64,000 nt of DNA, from positions 1 through 64,000 of the forward strand of contig JAVWVS010000001.1 of the NCBI GenBank assembly GCA_036666555.1, written 5' to 3'. The notes below the pieces were generated by a model that did no database searches, was not told the origin of the DNA, and worked only from the letters and a program-made list of their open reading frames with translations. Every line of letters begins with the position of its first letter. The stretch's first letter is position 1. The position numbers and the translations under genes were made by a program. The stretch comes from UMGS1251 sp036666555 (lineage in GTDB: Bacteria; Bacillota; Clostridia; Lachnospirales; Lachnospiraceae). This document shows positions 1-9,137 of this stretch, one piece after another.

Positions 1-842
1 ATCAGTTCATTATAAAAAAGTCGGATTTTTGTCTTGACAACTGCACCACTATAGAAATCCATAATAAAGAGCAAGGAGTGCAACTGGATAAGGGGGTAGA
101 GACATTGGCATTTGAGGGAGTGACCTTTGTGTATCCGGATGGAGAAGAGGCAGTTTTAAAAGATGTCACTTTTCAGGCAAAAAAAGGAGAAACGGTGGCA
201 TTTATCGGAAGTACTGGTTCCGGAAAAAGTACGTTGGTCAATTTGATTCCGAGAGCCTATGATGTCAGTGAAGGCAATATTTTAATAAATGGAATCAATA
301 TTAAGGAATATGATTTGTACTCCTTACGGGAACAAATCGGTTTTATTCCTCAAAAGGCAATATTGTTTCAAGGAACCATTCGGGACAATATCTGTTTCGG
401 GAAACTGGAAGTATCAGAAGAAGAAATCAAACGGGTAGTAAAAACGGCACAGGCCTACGAATTCATCATGGAAAAAGGTGGCTTGGAAGAGAATATTACA
501 GAAAATGCCACCAATGTTTCCGGAGGACAAAAGCAGCGGTTAGCTATTGCAAGGGCTTTAATAAAAGCGCCGAAGCTCTATATATTTGACGATTCTTTTT
601 CTGCACTTGATTTTCAAACGGATGCTACACTTCGAAGAGAACTGAAAAAGGAAACCAGGGAAGCCATTGTGTTGATCGTTGCACAACGGATTGCAACGAT
701 TATGGATGCAGACCGGATTGTAGTGCTTAATGAGGGACAGGTAGTGGGTATGGGAACCCATGAGGAATTACTGCGAGTTTGTCCCATTTACCATGAAATT
801 GCCGTTTCACAGTTCAGTGAGGAGGAATTATCTCATGCGTAA
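1..842 (+). CDS. ABC exporter subunit, ATP-binding part (5' end outside window)
   Basis: The frame is open to the first base, so only the nucleotide-binding domain of a larger protein is visible; a GTG at 78 is unlikely to be the true start. The Walker A motif (GSTGSGKST) lies near 207-233, the signature SGGQKQR near 525-545, and the Walker B end reads IFDDS (about 582-596). The usual catalytic Glu is replaced by Asp, which is typical of the degenerate site in heterodimeric type IV exporters (TM287/288, BmrCD). The next gene overlaps it by 8 bases and carries the canonical Glu, so the two probably form one heterodimeric multidrug-type exporter in the membrane. Substrate unknown. The transmembrane half should lie upstream. 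Confidence 0.85.
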   Translation, partial: QFIIKKSDFCLDNCTTIEIHNKEQGVQLDKGVETLAFEGVTFVYPDGEEAVLKDVTFQAKKGETVAFIGSTGSGKSTLVNLIPRAYDVSEGNILINGINIKEYDLYSLREQIGFIPQKAILFQGTIRDNICFGKLEVSEEEIKRVVKTAQAYEFIMEKGGLEENITENATNVSGGQKQRLAIARALIKAPKLYIFDDSFSALDFQTDATLRRELKKETREAIVLIVAQRIATIMDADRIVVLNEGQVVGMGTHEELLRVCPIYHEIAVSQFSEEELSHA

Positions 843-2625
843 AAAATTAGAAAAAACAAAAAAGAACTTAACACGTCTAGTACCTTTTATTGCACCTTAC
901 AAATGGAGCTTCTTAGGAGCAATTTTGATGATTATTCTGTTTGTTACAGCCATGACAACCGCACCGAGAATGGAAGGAATGATTACTACTTCACTTGCAA
1001 AAGATGCCATGGAGTTGATGAAGCAGGTAAATGGTGCAGGGGTGCATTTTGAGAGAATTGCCGGTATTTTGGGAGTACTGATGGTGATTTATTTAATTAA
1101 GACTACTGCGCAGATGGCAAGTATTGCGTTGCTGACCAACTCCATTCAAAATGCGATGCACGACCTCCGCAATGCGGTGCAGGATAAGGTGAGAAGACTT
1201 CCGGTAAGATACTTTGATACCCATAGCTTTGGGGATGTATTAAGCCGTGTCACCAATGATGTCGATACCATTTCCGGAGCATTACAGCAGAGCTTTAGTC
1301 AGGTGATTAGCGGCATTTTGACCTTGATATTAGCAGTAACCATGATGTTTTCCATTCAACCCAAGATGGCATGTGTAGTGCTTTTGATTATTCCTATGAG
1401 TCTTCTCATTACGGCAGGCGTTGTGAAAAAGAGTCAGAGTCAGTTTGAAGCGCAGCAAAATTCCATTGGAGAATTAAATGGTGCGGTTACGGAAATGTAT
1501 ACGGGTTTTCGAGAAATCCTTTTATTTAATAAGCAAAATCAAATGCGGGAAGAATTTGACACCTTAAATGAGGAACTGAGAAAACACGCATTTCGTGCTC
1601 AGTTTATTTCGTCACTGATGTCACCACTGATTTCGCTGGTCACCTATTTGACCATTGGAGCCATTGCGGTAGCAGGGGCGCTGTTGGCACTTCAAGGTGT
1701 GATGACCATTGGAAATCTACAGGCGTTTATTCGGTATATCTGGCAGATTAATGACCCTTTATCCCAAGTATCCCAGCTATCGTCTCAGATACAGGCAGCT
1801 TTTGCAGCATTGGAGCGTGTTTTCGAAATTTTGGGAGAGGAAGAGGAAGAGAAGGAAGCAGATCCGGGGGTGACACTTTTAAAGACCAAGGGGGATGTTG
1901 CATTTCAAAATGTAACCTTTGGATATGGAGAAGATGCTATTATTAAGAATTTGAATATCGAAATCCAAAGTGGTCAAAGAGTAGCAATTGTAGGACCAAC
2001 CGGTGCAGGAAAGACGACGCTCATTAATTTGTTGATGCGATTTTATGATGTAGATCAGGGAAAGATACTCATTGATGGGGTGGATATCCGAGAACGCAAA
2101 CGCGGCGAACTTCGTTCCTCATTTGGAATGGTCTTGCAGGATACGTGGCTGTTTAGTGGAAGTATTTATGATAATATTCGTTATGGACGATTGGATGCAA
2201 GAAAAGACGAAGTGATTGCTGCGGCGAAAGCAGCCAATGTGCATCATTTTATTCGAACCCTTCCGGGAGGATACGATATGGTGATTGATGAGGAAGGTGG
2301 CAATATTTCCCAAGGGGAGAAACAACTGTTGACCATTGCCCGTGCCATTTTAAAAAACCCGGATATTATGATTCTGGATGAAGCGACCTCTTCGGTAGAT
2401 ACCAGATTGGAACAAATGCTGCAAGATGCAATGAATCGGGTAATGGAAGGAAGAACCAGTTTCGTCATTGCCCATCGGTTATCCACCATCAAGCACGCGG
2501 ATTTAATTCTTGTAATTCAAGATGGCAATATCATAGAGCAAGGCACTCACGAAGGGCTGCTTCAAAAACATGGATTTTATGAACAACTATATCACTCACA
2601 ATTTGCACAGAAACAGGGAAGATAG
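835..2625 (+). CDS. ABC exporter, fused permease and ATP-binding protein
   Basis: 596 residues. The start is ATG 835 with GGAGG at about 821-825; the frame is open further upstream but has no better start. Residues 1 to about 340 hold the six-helix exporter transmembrane domain, followed by an ATPase domain: Walker A GPTGAGKTT near residue 387, signature SQGEKQ near 491 and Walker B ILDEATS with Glu about 516. The catalytic Glu is present, so this is the hydrolysis-competent half that pairs with the preceding subunit. The variant signature (SQGE in place of SGGQ) also occurs in asymmetric heterodimers. Predicted role is ATP-driven export of a drug, lipid or peptide. The stop codon directly abuts the recQ start. 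Confidence 0.9.
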   Translation: MRKKLEKTKKNLTRLVPFIAPYKWSFLGAILMIILFVTAMTTAPRMEGMITTSLAKDAMELMKQVNGAGVHFERIAGILGVLMVIYLIKTTAQMASIALLTNSIQNAMHDLRNAVQDKVRRLPVRYFDTHSFGDVLSRVTNDVDTISGALQQSFSQVISGILTLILAVTMMFSIQPKMACVVLLIIPMSLLITAGVVKKSQSQFEAQQNSIGELNGAVTEMYTGFREILLFNKQNQMREEFDTLNEELRKHAFRAQFISSLMSPLISLVTYLTIGAIAVAGALLALQGVMTIGNLQAFIRYIWQINDPLSQVSQLSSQIQAAFAALERVFEILGEEEEEKEADPGVTLLKTKGDVAFQNVTFGYGEDAIIKNLNIEIQSGQRVAIVGPTGAGKTTLINLLMRFYDVDQGKILIDGVDIRERKRGELRSSFGMVLQDTWLFSGSIYDNIRYGRLDARKDEVIAAAKAANVHHFIRTLPGGYDMVIDEEGGNISQGEKQLLTIARAILKNPDIMILDEATSSVDTRLEQMLQDAMNRVMEGRTSFVIAHRLSTIKHADLILVIQDGNIIEQGTHEGLLQKHGFYEQLYHSQFAQKQGR

Positions 2626-4440
2626 ATGACAAAAGAAGAATTACTCAGAAAATATTTTGGATACCATGAATTTCGGGAAGGACAAGAGCTTTTAATAGAC
2701 AGTATCCTCGCTGGTCGGGATACGGTGGGCATTATGCCTACCGGAGCAGGAAAATCTATTTGTTTTCAGATTCCGGCATTGTTGTTTCAAGGAATTACCA
2801 TTGTAATTTCCCCTTTGATTTCACTGATGAAAGATCAGGTTACAGCGCTAAATGAAGCAGGAATTCATGCAGCGTTTCTAAATAGTTCCTTAAGCTTTGG
2901 GCAGTATCGGAAAGCACTTGCCTATGCCCAGCAAGGAGTGTATAAAATCATCTATGTGGCTCCGGAACGTTTAGAGACAGATAGTTTTTTAGAGTTTGCA
3001 TTACATGCAGAGATATCCATGATTAGTATCGACGAAGCACACTGTATCTCCCAGTGGGGACAGGATTTTCGTCCCAGTTACCTGAAAATTATTGAATTTG
3101 TTAAAAAACTTCCTATGCGCCCTGTAATCAGTGCATTTACGGCAACTGCTACGAAAACGGTACTAGAAGATGTAATCGGGTTACTCCATATGCAAGAACC
3201 GACGGTGTTGACCACCGGATTTGATCGGATTAACCTGACATTTACGGTAATGCACCCGGGAGACAAATATAAGACTACCTTCCAATACGTGGCAGAACAT
3301 GAGAATCAGTGTGGAATCATTTATTGTCTGACCAGAAAATTGGTAGAAGAGGTGACGGAAAAATTAGCAGGCAGTGGTTGCAGCGTGACCAGATACCATG
3401 CAGGATTAAGTGATGGAGAACGAAAACAAAATCAAGAAGATTTTTTATATGACCGGAAGCAAATTATGGTGGCTACCAATGCATTTGGAATGGGGATTGA
3501 TAAATCGAATGTCCGCTATGTCATCCATTACAATATGCCCAAAAATATCGAAAGTTACTATCAAGAAGCGGGAAGGGCAGGAAGAGACGGACTGCCCTCG
3601 GAATGTATTTTGCTTTATGGAGGGCAGGATGTGGTGACGAACCAGTTCTTTATCAATCAGGAGCAGAGGTCGGAAGAAATGGATGAGGAGATGGCGGAAA
3701 TCATCAAAGCGCGGGAACGGGAGCGGTTAAAAAAGATGACTTTTTATTGTTTTACGACGGAATGTCTGAGGGAGTATATTTTGCGCTATTTCGGAGAGCA
3801 GGGTTCCCATTACTGTGGAAATTGCTCCAACTGCCTGACACAATTTGAAGAAATAGATATTACAGAGAGTGTCAAAACATTGATTCGGTGTGTGGAATCC
3901 AGTCATCAACGATATGGAGTAGTCACTATTATAGATACCGTTCACGGCAGCAGTAATGCAAAAATATTGCGGTGCAGAATGGACCAAAATCCTTACTATG
4001 GATTACTTAAAGAAGTTTCTATCTTTCGGTTGCGTCAGATTTTAAATGAAATGATTTTAAAAGAACAGATTTATTTGACCAGTGATGAATATCCCATTTT
4101 GAAACTCACTGCACAATCGGCAGTATTGCTGAACTCTGGTGAAGTCATTCAGATGAAGATTGCGAAAGACCCAGTGATGGAAAAGAAAATGACAAAAACA
4201 AAGAAAAAAAGTGGGGTGTACAAGGATGTGGACGCCCAACAGTTTGAGAAATTACGGGAACTTCGGATGCAGATTGCCAAAAAAGAAAAGGTGCCACCTT
4301 ATCTGATTTTTTCAGATAAAACACTCAATCACATGTGCCAGCTCCTACCAAAGAATAAAGAGGAGATGCTGGAAGTATCCGGTGTGGGGGAAACAAAATA
4401 TAAGAAATATGGAAAGCAGTTCCTGGCTATATTGTCCTAG
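2626..4440 (+). CDS. recQ: RecQ-family ATP-dependent DNA helicase
   Basis: 604 residues, close to the usual bacterial RecQ length. Superfamily 2 helicase core: Walker A MPTGAGKS at residues 37-44, DEAH at 136-139, and a motif VI-like QEAGRAGRDG near 308. A zinc-binding cysteine set (C...CGNCSNC) follows at about 380-403, then a winged-helix (RQC) region, and the last 80 residues fit an HRDC domain. Known role: 3'-5' unwinding in recombination and replication-fork repair. The start ATG touches the stop of the ABC gene, so the genes are probably cotranscribed. A leftover of a GGDEF gene begins at the stop codon. Confidence 0.93.
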   Translation: MTKEELLRKYFGYHEFREGQELLIDSILAGRDTVGIMPTGAGKSICFQIPALLFQGITIVISPLISLMKDQVTALNEAGIHAAFLNSSLSFGQYRKALAYAQQGVYKIIYVAPERLETDSFLEFALHAEISMISIDEAHCISQWGQDFRPSYLKIIEFVKKLPMRPVISAFTATATKTVLEDVIGLLHMQEPTVLTTGFDRINLTFTVMHPGDKYKTTFQYVAEHENQCGIIYCLTRKLVEEVTEKLAGSGCSVTRYHAGLSDGERKQNQEDFLYDRKQIMVATNAFGMGIDKSNVRYVIHYNMPKNIESYYQEAGRAGRDGLPSECILLYGGQDVVTNQFFINQEQRSEEMDEEMAEIIKARERERLKKMTFYCFTTECLREYILRYFGEQGSHYCGNCSNCLTQFEEIDITESVKTLIRCVESSHQRYGVVTIIDTVHGSSNAKILRCRMDQNPYYGLLKEVSIFRLRQILNEMILKEQIYLTSDEYPILKLTAQSAVLLNSGEVIQMKIAKDPVMEKKMTKTKKKSGVYKDVDAQQFEKLRELRMQIAKKEKVPPYLIFSDKTLNHMCQLLPKNKEEMLEVSGVGETKYKKYGKQFLAILS

Positions 4441-4441
4441 T

Positions 4442-4543
4442 TGGGAACTGTTTCAGTGTGCGGATGATGCATTGTATGCAGTAAAAAGAAAGAATAAAAA
4501 CGGATATCGAATCATTCATCTGGACAAGTTTTCTCTAAAATGA
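4442..4543 (+). pseudogene. C-terminal remnant of a GGDEF (diguanylate cyclase) gene
   Basis: Read in frame from 4442, the noncoding stretch after recQ gives a peptide containing ADDALYAVKRKNKNGY, then about ten codons and a TGA at 4541-4543. This matches the conserved last helix and strand of GGDEF domains (the AD-ALY-AK---KN pattern, also seen in the intact cyclases at 41734 and 57212). Nothing of the catalytic part is present and there is no start codon or ribosome site, so it is a tail left by deletion or rearrangement. The recQ stop lies exactly at its upstream border. Confidence 0.75.
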
Positions 4544-4614
4544 TAAAATAGGGTATAAAAAATATTTTAATGTGTTAGCACGTTGAAATGATAAAAAGAG
4601 GGAGAAGAGAGAAA

Positions 4615-6165
4615 ATGGATAGTTCAATGTTTATTGGCACTGCGTGGTCATTGGTACCACCACTTTTGGCAATTATACTTGCTTTTGTAACGAAGGAAGT
4701 ATATAGTTCGTTGTTTATTGGGATTGCAGTGGGAGCGGTGTTATACTCTGGGTTTGCACCTTGGAAAGCATTCACCTCATTATTTGAGATTATGAAAGAG
4801 AATATGAATCTCAATATCTTGATATTTGACATTTTATTAGGCATGATTATTGTCTTATTGGCAAAATCAGGTGGTTCTGCCGCTTATGGGAACTGGGCGG
4901 GTGGTAAAATCAAGTCGAAAAAAGGTGCGTTATTAGCCACCGGTGGTCTGGGAATGATGATTTTTGTGGATGATTATTTCAACTGTTTAACGGTAGGTTC
5001 GGTAATGCGTCCGGTGACGGATCGATTTAAAGTATCCAGAGCAAAACTTGCGTACATCATTGATGCTACAGCAGCACCTGTTTGTATTATTGCCCCTATT
5101 TCCAGTTGGGCAGCAGCTGTGAATTCTTATGTGCCCGAAGATGCGGGGATTACCGGATTTCAGCTTTTTTTGCGGACGATTCCCTATAATCTGTACGCAT
5201 TGTTGACTATTGGAATGGTATTTCTTATGATTTTAATGAAATTTGATTTTGGATTGATGAAAAAGCATGAAATCAATGCAGAAAAGCATGGAGATTTATT
5301 TACCAGTGGACAGGAAGAGTTTGAAGAGCTAAAAGAGGAAGAAACTTCTGCCAAGGGAAAGGTTATGGATTTGATTCTTCCTGTGGTAGTGCTAATTTCC
5401 ACAGCAATAGGAGCCATGATTTACACCGGATTTTTAGGAGGAGCCAAGAATGTAGTCAGTGCTTTTTCCGGATGCGATGCAGAAACCAGTTTGATTTTTG
5501 CTACCTTTACTACGGTAGTGTTTATGATGATTTTATATCTGCCCAGAAGAGTGGTTACCTTTAAAGGATTTATGGATTGTCTGGTAGAAGGATTCCGTTT
5601 AATGATTCCGGCAGTGATGATTTTGATTTTTGCATGGACATTAAAGGGAATGGGCGATGCACTAGGAATTGCTGAATTTGTCAGCGGCGTGGTAGGTGCC
5701 AATGCATCTGCAAGTATCTTTATTCCGGTAATAATGTTTGTGGTCGGCGGATTCTTGGGATTCTCTACGGGAACATCTTGGGGAACCTTTGCCATTCTGG
5801 TTCCGATTGCCGTAGCCATGTTTAGTGGCGGTGGGAATTTGGAAATGATGATTATTTCTGTTTCGGCAGTGCTTGCAGGAGCGGTATATGGGGATCATGT
5901 TTCTCCGATTTCGGACACTACGGTCATGTCTTCTGCCGGAGCACAGTGTAACCATATCAATCATGTGACTACCCAGATGCAATATGCAGCCGTGGTGGCA
6001 GTGATTTGTGTCATTGGTTATATCATTGCAGGAATAGTGAAAAACTGGGTCATTACACTAGGATTCAGTGCAATCCTTTTGGTGATTACCTTATTTGTTA
6101 TAAGAAATGTTGTCAATAAAAAAGCCATGGCTGCACCGGTCACTGGGGAGGCAGCAGATGTATAA
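4615..6165 (+). CDS. nhaC: NhaC-family Na+/H+ antiporter
   Basis: 516 residues with about a dozen hydrophobic helices. Start ATG 4615 is preferred over ATG 4588 because GAGGGAG at about 4598-4604 is well spaced. Conserved clostridial NhaC-like features include the DDYFNCLTVGSVMRPVTD segment and GDHVSPISDTTVMSSAG near the C-terminus. The likely reaction is proton-coupled Na+ (or organic cation) exchange across the membrane. The last 8 bases overlap the C39-like gene, which in turn overlaps cbiGJ, so this antiporter is translationally tied to cobalamin genes. A different substrate, for example malate/lactate exchange as in other members of the superfamily, cannot be excluded. Confidence 0.85.
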   Translation: MDSSMFIGTAWSLVPPLLAIILAFVTKEVYSSLFIGIAVGAVLYSGFAPWKAFTSLFEIMKENMNLNILIFDILLGMIIVLLAKSGGSAAYGNWAGGKIKSKKGALLATGGLGMMIFVDDYFNCLTVGSVMRPVTDRFKVSRAKLAYIIDATAAPVCIIAPISSWAAAVNSYVPEDAGITGFQLFLRTIPYNLYALLTIGMVFLMILMKFDFGLMKKHEINAEKHGDLFTSGQEEFEELKEEETSAKGKVMDLILPVVVLISTAIGAMIYTGFLGGAKNVVSAFSGCDAETSLIFATFTTVVFMMILYLPRRVVTFKGFMDCLVEGFRLMIPAVMILIFAWTLKGMGDALGIAEFVSGVVGANASASIFIPVIMFVVGGFLGFSTGTSWGTFAILVPIAVAMFSGGGNLEMMIISVSAVLAGAVYGDHVSPISDTTVMSSAGAQCNHINHVTTQMQYAAVVAVICVIGYIIAGIVKNWVITLGFSAILLVITLFVIRNVVNKKAMAAPVTGEAADV

Positions 6166-6766
6166 AATAGAGGTACCCTATATCAATCAAAGCGAAGGGT
6201 ATCCTACCGGATGTGAAAGTGTATCCGCAGTGATGCTGCTCCAATTTTTGGGATATCGGATATCGGTGGATACGTTTATTGAAACTTGTCTGGAAAAACA
6301 GGCAATGGAGTGGCGAGCAGGGAAACTATACGGACCAGATCCCAAGCAGTATTTCGCAGGAAGTCCTTATGATGAAAGCGAAGATTCGTATGGCTGCTAT
6401 GCACCGGTAATCTGTAGGGCACTTGGAAAAGTAATGGGAGAAGATTATGCTGTTTTAGATGAAACAGGAAAGCCTTTTTCCTATTTGCAAGAACATTATA
6501 TCGACAAGGGAATGCCAGTGATTGTGTGGGCTTGTATCAATATGCGAGAACCCATCACGGGGCCAGTGTGGACACTTCTAGATGGAAAAGGGGAGTTTAC
6601 ATGGATATCCAATGAACATTGTATGTTGCTAGTGGGTTACGATGAAGAGTACTATTATTTTAATGATCCTCATGAAAACAACGGGGTCATCGGATATGAA
6701 AAGAAAATTGTGGAATGCAGACATCAGGCACAGCATATGCAGGCCGTTGGAGTGAAGAAAAAATGA
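6158..6766 (+). CDS. C39-like (papain-fold) peptidase domain protein
   Basis: 202 residues. The chosen start ATG 6158 lies inside the end of nhaC and has GGGGAGG just upstream. It fits the peptidase_C39_2 pattern: Gln11, nucleophile candidate Cys19 in PTGCESVSAVM, His154 in EHCMLLVGYD and Asp170 in YFNDPHE, the order Cys-His-Asp. No signal peptide or membrane segment is visible, so it would act in the cytoplasm or leave by an unknown route. Its ATGA overlap with cbiGJ places it in a cobalamin transcript. The substrate is unknown; bacteriocin-leader processing is not supported because no transporter domain or precursor is present. Confidence 0.75.
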   Translation: MYKIEVPYINQSEGYPTGCESVSAVMLLQFLGYRISVDTFIETCLEKQAMEWRAGKLYGPDPKQYFAGSPYDESEDSYGCYAPVICRALGKVMGEDYAVLDETGKPFSYLQEHYIDKGMPVIVWACINMREPITGPVWTLLDGKGEFTWISNEHCMLLVGYDEEYYYFNDPHENNGVIGYEKKIVECRHQAQHMQAVGVKKK

Positions 6767-8610
6767 AAGCGATTAAGATACTAAGTTTTACCAAAGCCGG
6801 TAGTGAACAAAATGAAAAACTCTGCCAAGAATTTCAGAACCAAGGATACGATTGCACTGGGTATACCATGAAATCATTTCAAGGAAAACTTCAAGTGATT
6901 CCGGAGAATCTCACACAGTGGGTAGGTGCGCAATGGGGAACAGTTTCCTTCGTATTTATCAGTGCAGCGGGAATTGCAGTTCGCTGTGTGGCTCCTTGGG
7001 TAAAGGATAAGTTCACGGATTCCGCCGTGGTTGTTATGGATGAACAGGGACAGTTTGTCATTCCTCTTTTATCCGGACATATAGGGCAAGCCGTAGAGCT
7101 ATCTAAGAGAATCGCAGAGTATTGTGGCGGAACGCCGGTGATTACTACTGCTACAGATATACAAGGAAAATTTGCAGTAGATGTGTTCGCAAAAGAGAAT
7201 CATTTAAAAATGACGGACCGCAGGCTTGCAAAAGAAGTATCCGCAGATGTGGTAAATGGAAAAAACATAGGGATGTACAGCGAATATGAGATACAAGGGA
7301 CTTGTCCCAAGGAAGTGAAATTATGTGATTCTTTAGAAGCACTTTCTGACTATGCTCATAGCGTAGTCATCTGTCAACAGTATCGCTTAGACAAAGAGAT
7401 TCCGGCAGGGGCGTTGCAATTGACCCTGCCGGATATTGTAGTTGGAATCGGTTGTAGAAAAGGCGTACCGGAAGGCCAAATAAAAGAAATGGTAAGAGAA
7501 ACCTTAGAAACAAATCATCTTCAAAAGGAGCAGGTGTGTATGTTAGCAAGTATTGCCTGCAAAAAAGAAGAAGAAGGACTGGTGAATCTGGCGGTCAAGT
7601 GGCAGGTACCATTTGTCACTTACACTGCGGAAGAATTAAAAGAGATTACTCAGGTGAGTGCACGTTCCAAATTTGTGGAAGAAACGGTAGGTGTGGATAA
7701 TGTGTGTGAACGTGCAGCCATGCTTGCAGGAGAAAAAGGAACCTTGTTGCAACCAAAGACATGTGGTAAAGAGGTGACGGTTTCTTTGGTGCGTAAAGAG
7801 CAAGTTTTATATTTTGGCAGACAGATGGAACATATTTTGTTGTTTGCCGGAACCACGGAAGGCAGAGAGGCGGCAGAAGAAATCATCAGACAGAACTATC
7901 CGGTTACGTTATCCATTTGTACTGCTACGGAATACGGAAAAGAATGTGTGCTACAGGGGATTGAGTCTTTATCCCAAGGGGATACCAAAGTTCAGATTCT
8001 GGCAGGCAGGATGAATACAGCGGAAATCGAAGAGTTTTTCAAACGATATCAGATCGATATTGCCATTGATGCCACCCATCCATTTGCAAAAGTAGTGACG
8101 AACAATATCAAAGTGGCTTCCCAGCATCAAAAGGTTGCTTATTTACGATTACTAAGAAGTGAGGGACGCACTGTCACAGGTGTTCACTGGGTGGAATCTA
8201 TTGCAGAAGCAGTGAAGTATTTGTACCACGTACCTGGAAACGTGCTGATTACAACCGGAAGCAAAGAATTGGCAGAATATACCAAGCTTCCGGACTATGA
8301 GAAACGTTGCTATGCCAGAGTGTTATCTACTCAGGAAGCGGTAGAACAGACCATTGCACTGGGATTTCAAGGAGCACATTTATTTGCCATGCAAGGACCG
8401 TATTCCAAGGAACTCAATGTGGGGATGTTAAAACAGGTAAAGGCTTCTTACATGGTCACAAAGGAATCGGGGACCGCCGGTGGATTTGAAGAAAAACTAG
8501 AAGCGGCAAAGGAAGCGGGAGCAACGTTGATCGTGATTGGAAGACCCAAAGAAACCGGGATGTCAAAAGAAGAGTTATATGCATATTTAAAGAGGAGATA
8601 CACATGTTAG
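6763..8610 (+). CDS. cbiGJ: CbiG-CbiJ fusion: cobalt-precorrin-5A hydrolase / cobalt-precorrin-6A reductase
   Basis: 615 residues from ATG 6763, which overlaps the previous stop as ATGA. Residues 1 to about 350 are CbiG: an N-terminal half with the SGHIGQAVEL-type motif and a C-terminal half beginning VVGIGCRKGVP. CbiG opens the delta-lactone of cobalt-precorrin-5A and releases acetaldehyde. Residues from 357 (ILLFAGTTEGREA) form CbiJ/CobK, the NAD(P)H-dependent reductase of cobalt-precorrin-6A, with the IDATHPFA motif. The two steps are separated by the CbiD methylation, so the fusion joins non-consecutive reactions. It overlaps cobU by 7 bases. Confidence 0.93.
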   Translation: MKAIKILSFTKAGSEQNEKLCQEFQNQGYDCTGYTMKSFQGKLQVIPENLTQWVGAQWGTVSFVFISAAGIAVRCVAPWVKDKFTDSAVVVMDEQGQFVIPLLSGHIGQAVELSKRIAEYCGGTPVITTATDIQGKFAVDVFAKENHLKMTDRRLAKEVSADVVNGKNIGMYSEYEIQGTCPKEVKLCDSLEALSDYAHSVVICQQYRLDKEIPAGALQLTLPDIVVGIGCRKGVPEGQIKEMVRETLETNHLQKEQVCMLASIACKKEEEGLVNLAVKWQVPFVTYTAEELKEITQVSARSKFVEETVGVDNVCERAAMLAGEKGTLLQPKTCGKEVTVSLVRKEQVLYFGRQMEHILLFAGTTEGREAAEEIIRQNYPVTLSICTATEYGKECVLQGIESLSQGDTKVQILAGRMNTAEIEEFFKRYQIDIAIDATHPFAKVVTNNIKVASQHQKVAYLRLLRSEGRTVTGVHWVESIAEAVKYLYHVPGNVLITTGSKELAEYTKLPDYEKRCYARVLSTQEAVEQTIALGFQGAHLFAMQGPYSKELNVGMLKQVKASYMVTKESGTAGGFEEKLEAAKEAGATLIVIGRPKETGMSKEELYAYLKRRYTC

Positions 8611-9137
8611 TATTAGTGACAGGCGGAAGCCGAAGCGGGAAATCCGCAATTGCAGAATCCATTGCAGAGCAACTTTATGGTGGCGAAAAAATCTATCTGG
8701 CTACCATGCTGCCTTGTGACCGGGAATGTGAGGAACGAATTTGTCAGCATAGACTAAATCGTGCAGGAAAAGGATATATCACGCTGGAAAAAGGAACCCA
8801 TCTGGAGGAAATCCAAATCAAACGGCAGCAGTGCGTGTTACTGGAATGCATCTCTAATTTAGTAGCCAATGAAATGTACGATGTGACCGGTGTGAAAACG
8901 GATGTGGTAGAGCATATCAGAAATGGGATATTGCATCTAAAAAAACAGACAGAGCATCTGGTGATTGTGACCAATGAAGTGTTTTCGGATGTAGTAGAGG
9001 ATGAGGAAACGAAGCGCTATGTACAACAGATGGGACTTCTCAACCAAGCACTGGCAGCCAGCGCAGATGTGTTTATCGAAGCGGTTTGCGGAATTTGTGT
9101 GATCCATAAAGGGGAAGAACGAATGAAAGGAAAATGA
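8604..9137 (+). CDS. cobU: Adenosylcobinamide kinase / adenosylcobinamide-phosphate guanylyltransferase
   Basis: 177 residues, standard CobU length. P-loop GGSRSGKS at residues 7-14 and the LLECISNLVANE segment, corresponding to the conserved DCL-W--N region, then a C-terminal IVTNEV segment typical of the family. It phosphorylates adenosylcobinamide and converts it to adenosylcobinamide-GDP, the activated form for attaching the lower ligand. It overlaps cbiGJ at its start and cobO at its end (ATGA at 9134), so these three genes are translationally coupled. Confidence 0.93.
   Translation: MLVLVTGGSRSGKSAIAESIAEQLYGGEKIYLATMLPCDRECEERICQHRLNRAGKGYITLEKGTHLEEIQIKRQQCVLLECISNLVANEMYDVTGVKTDVVEHIRNGILHLKKQTEHLVIVTNEVFSDVVEDEETKRYVQQMGLLNQALAASADVFIEAVCGICVIHKGEERMKGK

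Noticed and set aside
34..67. TTGACA followed by an AT-rich stretch as a promoter ahead of the first ABC ATPase domain
   Set aside because: The distance to any -10-like box is over 20 bases and the frame is open through it, so it is most likely coding sequence of the truncated gene.
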